From Lingula anatina (taxonomy: Eukaryota; Brachiopoda; Lingulata; Lingulida; Lingulidae), in contig NW_019773907.1 in the NCBI RefSeq assembly GCF_001039355.2, positions 1-35,161 on the forward strand: a DNA stretch of 35,161 bases, in the 5' to 3' direction. The notes under the pieces were generated by a model. The model was not told the origin of the DNA. It did not search any database and saw nothing but the letters and a program-made list of their open reading frames with translations. Both the position numbers and the translations under genes were made by a program. Each line of letters starts with the position of its first letter. Position 1 is the first letter of the stretch. Shown here piece by piece: positions 29,235 through 35,161 of the stretch.

Positions 29235-31343
29235 TGTTGGAAATGGTTTTCCAGTGGAACTTTTCATTCTTCATTTTCATGATCATTCATCACCATAGAG
29301 AAGCCAGCTTTAGACATGCTCAATGGCCTTCAATCTTAACTGCCCTGGCCATTTTTTTCAAGGGGCATTCTGTCGCTTGATCGATTGGCACATTCTCATG
29401 TATGGACAATAATTAGTCCTCAAAAACTATACCTCAGTTGCCGTGGTTCTGCTGTCTTTAATGGAAACATATGCAAGACTGTTGGCATTTTTTGACCTAG
29501 AAAGAGGGAGAAGTGTGGTGTACTTAGTAACAACAGACAAAAAAACTATTGGGCAAGCATAACTGATTCTTGTAAACTGGAGGATTTCTGAAATGTGACA
29601 CAGTCATGGATGTATGAACTGAATATTAGTTGAAACTCTCTCTCTCTTTTTTATTATTATTATTTTTTATTATTATTTATTTATTTTATTTATTTTTGCC
29701 CAATGCTCTTGTTCCTTTTTATGTACAGACCTCTTTCATGACCAGGGCTTTATAACAAGCATTCTGCGATTCACTTAAGATCTTCCTACATGTGATAATC
29801 TTATAAAAATGAAAATGAATCCATCAAAACCCTTGACGTTTGAACACAACATCATTATTCTGTTCAGAGAATTATTTCATAATTTAACAGACACGGGTTG
29901 AAACACAATATATGAATATTCATATCTGAGCAAATATGGCCAGTAATCTGATTTTTTAAGCAAAGTTTATGATCAGCAGTAGTTAAAAGTTCAATACGTC
30001 ATGACATTATTAAAAGTTGCTAGTCATTACCAAAATGATAATTCTAATTACCCTCAATTATTGTAGAACATCAAAATAAGTCTACTATACTTTGTTAAAG
30101 ATAAGGCAAATTTGTGAGTAATCATGTCAGTTCTTGTTCGTGAATAGAAAGACTGTCTCATCATTATTTTTCCCCTTAAGTGCTGGTCACTTATCATATT
30201 TAGAAAATGGTACATATAATAATTATATGGAATTAAGAATTGGAACCCTAATTACATCAAAAATAACATCATGCACCCTATTGCACAAGTACTTTACTCA
30301 CTGCTATATATTTCTCAAGAATCTGGAAAATCAAGTTTTAAAATATCAAAAGTAGTGAGTCAGGTCATTAGTGATTGTGCACAAAGTTTATCTTTATTGT
30401 TTCTATGAAAGAAAGGTGATACTGTTTATGAAATGTATTTTTATGATGCAGTGGAAAATGTTTCTTTATACAGAAGACTGCTGAGAGTAGATGAATTTGA
30501 TATGAATAAGACAAAAATTATTGCTAAATTTCATTTAACAGGTATTTCCAATATATATAATCATGTACTCTTTTACTATTGTAGATTAAGAATCATATTG
30601 CACTGTCTATTCTTAAACAGGAAATACAGAACTGATATACAATCAAGACTTGGTTATTTGTCTTCTTTATTGCCAGTGCTAAAATGGTCTATTAACACAA
30701 ATAAGTTTTAGCTGATTTGTCATGTATGTTTTAAAGTACAGAAAATGTCTTATTTCAATCCATATCAATTTGTGATGTTATGGAAATGTTTGAAAATAAT
30801 GGGTCAAATTTTGACATAAAGGCAAGGGGAAGCATGTAAAAAATGACAAAGCAGAGATTAAAATTTTCAATTATTAGATGCTCGTTTCTTGACATTAAAG
30901 GAAAAATAAAAATATTATGGGGATATTTACAATTGAGAGTACATAAATCATGCATCTCATTATTCACCCTGAGAGGGGTGCGTCCCTTATCAGCACGCTA
31001 TGAGTAATAGTTTAAGTGGAGCGCAGAGAGGCGTTGCTTATCTCTATAGGTGAGTTGTCTAACTTTGATGTTTGAAACCTGCTCTTAAGAAAAAAATATC
31101 ACGGCCATGGCCAGTGCATACAAGTAATAGAGATTCACACATTATAAATCGAATTTTAACAAGTGCCTTAAAAAAACCTTGGAAGGTATGCTATCCAAGT
31201 AGGCCCTATGTAGCAGGCCTATATCGGCACTTCCAGAGATGGAAATGTCAGTAACGTCTATTATTCATAAATAAGAGTCCAGACTTGCCCTTGAAGTTCC
31301 CTGTGACAGAAAAATGTGGGGTCAAAACTACATCTGATGTCCA
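29235..31343. other. shared 3' interval between convergent genes
   Basis: This holds the 3' UTR of Rabin8 and the 3' flank of the sulfurtransferase. Plus-strand poly(A) signal candidates are ATTAAA at 30857-30862 and AATAAA at 30905-30910. The part at 30965-31260 is less AT-rich and unassigned. No coding exon is recognised; the frames at 30433-30711 and 31072-31254 have no family signature. Confidence 0.5.
29648..29697 (+). promoter_or_regulatory. AU-rich element in the Rabin8 3' UTR
   Basis: A U/A-only run with AUUUA pentamers at 29675-29679, 29679-29683 and 29688-29692. It includes UUAUUUAUUUA, the class II mRNA-instability type. Function is inferred from sequence only. Confidence 0.45.
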
Positions 31344-31400
31344 TTAAGGTTGAATTATTTGCTCTGGGGCAGCTTTCTGCTTCCACTCGGTCCAGCCGCC
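31344..31400 (-). CDS. MPST: sulfurtransferase exon 7 with stop
   Basis: 18 residues, GGWTEWKQKAAPEQIIQP, then TAA at 31346-31344. GGWTEW follows YH and is the family's DGSW.EW signature. The acceptor is CTTATCCTAG. Confidence 0.93.
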   Translation of the reverse strand, partial: GGWTEWKQKAAPEQIIQP

Positions 31401-32248
31401 CTAGGATAAGTAAAAATGAATATAATTTTAGAAATTCTTTCTTGCATGTTCAGTTAGAAAAGAAGACTCTACTTGACGATGAAGGATTTGAAGGGATGAA
31501 GTATTTTAAATCCACACCCATCAAATCCAAAAAAAAAAAATACTGAAAAAATGAACTAGTTATATGCTAACAGCATTTTGATATTAAAATAATTGTAGAA
31601 AAACGAAATTATTCAGAAAGAAATGAAACCGTGTGCGCATGTACAAGAACGTGCGCGCCTGTGCATGTGCATTTGAGGAGAGGCAGTAAGAATTCTTACA
31701 TGGTAAACAGCCGCCTGTGGAAACCCTGCTATCATAGCCGCCACCATGACGCTGCACGAGGATACGCCTCCGTTACATAGCGTGACAACCGGTTTATTCT
31801 CATTCAACCCAGAGTCAGCAAAAACTAGTGATAAAAAATATTATATTGATACGAAGATGACTCATATGTGTCAGAGAGATTATGGAGTTTTTAAAAAGAT
31901 TTCACAGACTTCAAGCCCGTTAGATATATTTGCAGTATAATAAGCCAACTCTGCTGTACATTTATTTAGACAATCACATTCAACACGTGTTTAAATACAA
32001 ATTCTTCATTAATTCGACGCTTGTCTTTGAAGACTGCATTTTTACTTTTTGGCTTTAACGCCATGCTTTGCTACTTTAGAAGTATCAAAATCTTAGGATT
32101 TTTTTCCAAGGGTTTTTTTTTACCTTTTCTGAGTTCTTCTGGGCTCTTCATACAGCCGGTGCTACTGTCAAGTAATGATTCAAACGGGACGTTGTAGGCG
32201 TTGGGCATGTGTCCTCCTACATAACCTGACAAAGGTAAATATTATTTG

Positions 32249-32313
<65 letters not shown>

Positions 32314-34845
32314 TAACTGTTATTTTAAAATAAAAGTACACTGATATTTCACAAAAAAAAACTTTGCCAGTCTGAGTGTGTGGCCAAAGAGATCTCTGCA
32401 ACTCAAGGCGCCTTTGTATGTTTCTTCGTAATAATAATAATAATTCAAGCAGAAATATTACCTTCTGCAGTATTGTTAAACTGCGCACTCGAACGGCCAT
32501 CCACGACCTGTTCCATTTGATTTGTCAGCAACGGGATCACTTCGTCAAATGACCTTATGAAGTTGTTGTTGGGATTGACTGTAAAATTTCCTTTCTAAAT
32601 ATAAGAAAAATTGGTAAAAAAGAGGTTTGTTTGGATAACATATTGATAAAATGTTATTAACAAATTTCGACGTTTGTCGATTTTTTTTATTTTGCAGGTG
32701 AATATTCATATGTAAAAGTATTATGACACTTAAGACAAATTTGATGAGTAAGGACATATATTTAAAATCCGACAATACTTAATAAGTTTAATTTAAATAG
32801 TAACCAAGTATTCAATTTCATTTCGTAAATAGAGCATTTATTATTATTATTACATTAACAGAGATGGTATCGGAGGTTGTATTGTTTCCGTCTGCGATCC
32901 ATTTGGCAAATCCCCCGTCCAGAATGGATACCTTCTCATGACCAAAACGCTGAAAGAAATAATAGGATGATGTTCTAGGAGGTTTCCTTTGTAATTTTGA
33001 AATCTAAATCATATCAAGTAGATGGAACTGGTTATAAACATTAAAATGACCATAGGGGCATTAGTTTAGGAATAAGGTGAGCGTATAAGGCTTCGACGAT
33101 TTGCCTTTTATTAATTGCTATATATTTCGTACTAAAATCTTTCGACAATCAAGCTGTTAAAAAAAAGTTAAACAGCCATTCCTATAGGTAAATGCATTAA
33201 TATAGCAACATCGTTATAAGCGTCGGACATTTCCCTAAAACAAGACGTATACTTTAGCAATAGGCCTAATCCTAGAAAAACGAGCTTTATTATCTCATAT
33301 TATACCAGGTTTTGATAAAGTCGGTGTAAAGTCATTGTCAGGTAGATTACCTTGAACATCCAGAACGCCCTACCGCCGATAAAAAAGCCATTTTTACCAG
33401 GGATATTGTCATACACAACCACGTGCGTGTCATTATCAATACCCAGAGAGCGAACTTGCTCCTGGAACTTTTCGGGCGGGGGTAGATTACGGGGAAAAAG
33501 GGGAGTATTTTCGACGTCTTTCATCAGTTCAAAGAATAGTGCTCCGGGAATGTGAGACCTGCAATAGATGAGAGATTCGAATTCTAAGATCTAAAGCAAC
33601 ATAGACTCACAGACATTTTTTAAAAACTGATCAAAAAAGTTATAATTTAAATTCAAAATAAATAAAAATAGTTACATAGAATCAAACGTATGTTAATTTC
33701 AATCCTCTCCAACTTAGTCACACCTGAATAACAAAGCTAAAAAGGTTTACTGAATGCAATCAGACTAAAACGCCTCCTACTGGTATTGAGTAGGAAACAG
33801 TAAAGTTAGTACTAGTGATTATACGAGTACGTAGGAATAAGAAGATCTAGAGGTGTGCTTATCTGTTAATTGCATTCAGCGACAGCCTACCGCAGATCTA
33901 CGTATAACAATAGTTTCAATGGGAATGAACCCTTATAAAAGATCTGTCATGTCTAGCGTAAAGAGGAACGTAAGAGTATCGTATGTGACATCGATTATAC
34001 GCACAACTTTGAGCGTATGAGATCACCCTGTTTCACCCAAGATACAAGCAGCGTATGAAATTGTTCTTGAATATGCTCAAAATATTTCACCCAAAATACA
34101 ATCAGCGTATGAATTGATTTTGAATATGCTTAAAATATTTTATCTCCCCCCCCCCTCGAACGTACACCAACGTTTGCCTGCGTACTCGAGACGTATACGA
34201 GCTGAGTTTTACTGACCTCTTGTGTCTGTCTGCGTATAGGTATTTTTTTCTTATATGATAGCGCTATAGGTGTGACAGTGCCTTAAAGAGAGCTTGCGAA
34301 TGTTTGAAATAGTTTCGAATTTTGGAATACCAGTCCAGCTAAATTAAAAGGCTCTCTGTAATATATAATAATATGTGTTTCGTTCACAGATCACTGCTAA
34401 TAACAGAGCAATGAATTTGTAAACCTATTCATATTCATTTATCATTCCCCATTTGAGGCTTAGCGCCAAAGGTCAAGAGGTCAATAGTAGGCGAGACGAC
34501 AAGTGCAGTATAGACGGCTATACTCGTAAACTTAGTCCTAAACGTCGCTCATGCAATGACAGCTCAGAAACCTTTCACCCTGAGTTTCCGAGTATATAAC
34601 AGGCCTAAACGTCGTTCGTGCAGATTGCAGTTCGTATACCTATATAACATGACAACCGACATAACATGATAAAGCACCTATATGCCGCACCTATCAAAAT
34701 CATCTTTCCCGTTCTTTGCACTGTACCAAGTGACATCCAAAATTCTCAGTTTGTTTCCAACTCCCGCGGCCTCAGCCAGGTGTTCCTTGAGCCATGCCGA
34801 GGACACTAGCAAAGGCGTGTCACCATCGGCAGGTTTGGTGGCCAT
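31344..34845 (-). CDS. MPST: two-domain sulfurtransferase, rhodanese / 3-mercaptopyruvate sulfurtransferase (whole gene)
   Basis: Enzymes of this family move sulfur from thiosulfate or 3-mercaptopyruvate to an active-site Cys and then to an acceptor (cyanide, thiols), in mitochondria and cytosol. Exons in order are 34845-34691, 33558-33351, 32949-32854, 32594-32462, 32225-32124, 31824-31700 and 31400-31344. All are GT/AG with matching phases, giving 291 residues (family about 297). The N-terminal inactive rhodanese domain (about 1-150) has SSAWL, DVTWYS, RSHIPGALFF and the end of that domain, ILDGGFAKW. The C-terminal catalytic domain has VVDGR (187), GGHMPNAYNVPF and the active loop LCNGGVSS with Cys248. 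It ends with YHGGWTEW. The loop lacks the basic residue of true rhodanese (CRKGVT), which favours the MPST-like subtype. There is no clear mitochondrial presequence. Confidence 0.93.
31700..31824 (-). CDS. MPST: sulfurtransferase exon 6: active-site loop
   Basis: Residues 232-273, VFADSGLNENKPVVTLCNGG then VSSCSVMVAAMIAGFPQ and AAVYH. Cys248 is the persulfide-forming nucleophile by alignment. The donor is GTAAGA. Confidence 0.95.
32124..32225 (-). CDS. MPST: sulfurtransferase exon 5
   Basis: Residues 198-231, GYVGGHMPNAYNVPF, then SPEELRK. It matches the GHI.GAVN.PF and PEELR motifs. The splice sites are TTTGTCAG and GTAAAA. Confidence 0.94.
32251..32310. repeat. (AT)n microsatellite
   Basis: 60 nt of AT repeat in sulfurtransferase intron 4, near the acceptor of exon 5. 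Confidence 0.98.
32462..32594 (-). CDS. MPST: sulfurtransferase exon 4
   Basis: Residues 154-197, KGNFTVNPNNNFIRSFDEV, then QVVDGRSSAQF. The acceptor is CTTATATTTAG. A second AG 16 nt further in (TTTTACAG) would break the frame. VDxR is kept, but the later Arg of the usual GRF string is Gln. Confidence 0.92.
32854..32949 (-). CDS. MPST: sulfurtransferase exon 3
   Basis: Residues 122-153, RFGHEKVSILDGGFAKWIAD, then a linker to SVN. It matches the FGH..VS.L.GG...W end of the first rhodanese domain. Two in-frame donors exist 6 nt apart (GTTAAT, GTAATA). The second is preferred. Confidence 0.92.
33351..33558 (-). CDS. MPST: sulfurtransferase exon 2
   Basis: Residues 52-121, RSHIPGALFFELMKD, LPPPEKFQEQVRSLGID, VVVYDN, then RAFWMFK. 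These are standard N-domain motifs. The splice sites are TATTGCAG and GTAATC. Confidence 0.96.
33751..33878 (-). mobile_element. MITE family copy 2 (~128 bp, inverted relative to copy 1)
   Basis: Inverted ends TGAATGCAAT (33751-33760) and ATTGCATTCA (33869-33878). On the minus strand it contains the 16-nt core GTACTCGTATAATCAC (33830-33815) shared with the copy at 14999-15138. It lies in sulfurtransferase intron 1. Confidence 0.65.
33820..34260. repeat. CGTA-rich block
   Basis: About 16 CGTA/TACG tetramers in ~440 bp, in DNA otherwise poor in CpG. GCGTATGA recurs three times. It includes a tandem duplication at 34031-34137. Confidence 0.6.
34031..34137. repeat. 54-bp tandem duplication
   Basis: Two units beginning TTTCACCCAARATACAA (34031 and 34085), each with CAGCGTATGAA, TTGAATATGCT and AAAATA. 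They differ at several positions. Confidence 0.85.
34470..34483 (+). promoter_or_regulatory. perfect DR2 nuclear-receptor-type site
   Basis: AGGTCA AG AGGTCA, a direct repeat of the consensus half-site with 2-bp spacing. It lies in the first intron of the sulfurtransferase gene, about 370 bp downstream of its start codon. DR2 elements are bound by RAR/RXR or COUP-TF type receptors. Occupancy here is unknown. Confidence 0.35.
34530..34630 (+). repeat. direct repeat CCTAAACGTCGYTCRTGCA
   Basis: Two copies about 75 nt apart (near 34536 and 34612), differing at two positions, in sulfurtransferase intron 1. Confidence 0.7.
34691..34845 (-). CDS. MPST: sulfurtransferase first coding exon
   Basis: ATG at 34845-34843 (context GAGACATGG). 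An in-frame stop 69 nt upstream supports this start. Residues 1-51 are MATKPADGDTPLLVSSAWL, then AAGVGNKLRILDVTWYS and GKDDFD. The donor is GTGCGG. Confidence 0.93.
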
Positions 34846-35119
34846 GTCTCGAATACCAACGTGATCTTGTCCCCGGTCCTTTGAGGTTCTCCACTAAGGT
34901 GGTGGAAGTGACCTGGTTTATCGTTGTCGCATGAACTCACGTGGCAAGATCACCTTTTCACCAGGCTTATTTAGAGCATTTTTCATGTCGTTCGGAAAAA
35001 GAAAGTAAAAGAAAAGATGGCCTCGCTACTTCTCGCGCCTTCTAATGTTTGATGTGGCCAGGGTGATACATGCTAATTATTCCCCTTGATTCTGTTGGTA
35101 GTGGAAGCAAGAAAGAGAC

Positions 35120-35159
<40 letters not shown>

Positions 35160-35161
35160 TG
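34846..35161 (-). other. 5' UTR / promoter side of the sulfurtransferase gene
   Basis: No coding exon is seen. On the plus strand AAGATGGCC (about 35014) resembles a YY1 core-promoter site. It is followed by CGCGCC. The transcription start cannot be placed. Confidence 0.3.
35123..35158 (+). repeat. (TG)n microsatellite
   Basis: 36 nt of TG repeat at the window edge. Confidence 0.97.

Noticed and set aside
30433-30711. 92-codon ORF MYFYDAVENVSLYRR...
   Set aside because: Lies in the probable Rabin8 3' UTR, AT-rich, no recognised domain.
31072-31254. 60-codon ORF between the convergent genes
   Set aside because: No family signature or splice sites; length is expected by chance.
32573-32594. 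Alternative acceptor TTTTACAG for sulfurtransferase exon 4
   Set aside because: It puts the exon out of frame with exon 3; the upstream TATATTTAG acceptor keeps the frame and restores the family FTVNP-like strand.
33571-33590. GATTCGAATT as a tRNA B box
   Set aside because: No A box at the right distance and no cloverleaf could be drawn.

Overview
The window is intron-rich animal nuclear DNA. It holds three spliced protein genes, long AT-rich introns, microsatellites and small foldback transposons. Vertebrates are unlikely: the CPT1 gene carries a duplicated alternative exon of the kind known from the single insect CPT1 gene, while the long introns and repeat style do not look insect-like. 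A marine invertebrate, perhaps a lophotrochozoan such as a mollusc, is my best guess. That is inference, not proof.

Layout. (1) 2121-11342, minus strand: carnitine O-palmitoyltransferase 1 (CPT1), the malonyl-CoA-regulated gate for long-chain fatty acids entering mitochondria. Fourteen exon positions were rebuilt by hand, one of them present in two alternative copies. About 290 residues are missing, exactly in the two introns that contain a lone 'n' (3878 and 9339), so those look like undersized scaffold joins. (2) 13.4-16.5 kb: the head-to-head interval between CPT1 and the next gene, with possible non-coding first exons. (3) 16562-29234, plus strand: a complete Rabin8/RAB3IP-type Rab guanine nucleotide exchange factor with a Sec2 coiled coil, 11 coding exons and 453 residues. 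(4) 31344-34845, minus strand: a complete two-domain sulfurtransferase (rhodanese / 3-mercaptopyruvate sulfurtransferase) of 7 exons and 291 residues, with the active-site Cys at 248. Genes 2 and 3 converge tail to tail.

The three genes do not form one pathway. CPT1 and the sulfurtransferase are both linked to mitochondrial metabolism, while Rabin8 acts in vesicle traffic and ciliogenesis. The most interesting feature is the pair of tandem 66/63-nt exons at 5263-5328 and 4433-4495. Both encode the Asp half of the CPT1 HxxxD catalytic motif plus the next ~20 residues, and a 26-nt microexon with the catalytic His lies just upstream. Other points of note are a MITE family with two inverted copies 19 kb apart, a 169-bp foldback element, a CpG-rich island with tandem repeats inside a CPT1 intron, a CGTA-rich block near the sulfurtransferase, and an assembly artefact around the 54-N gap at 19476-19529.
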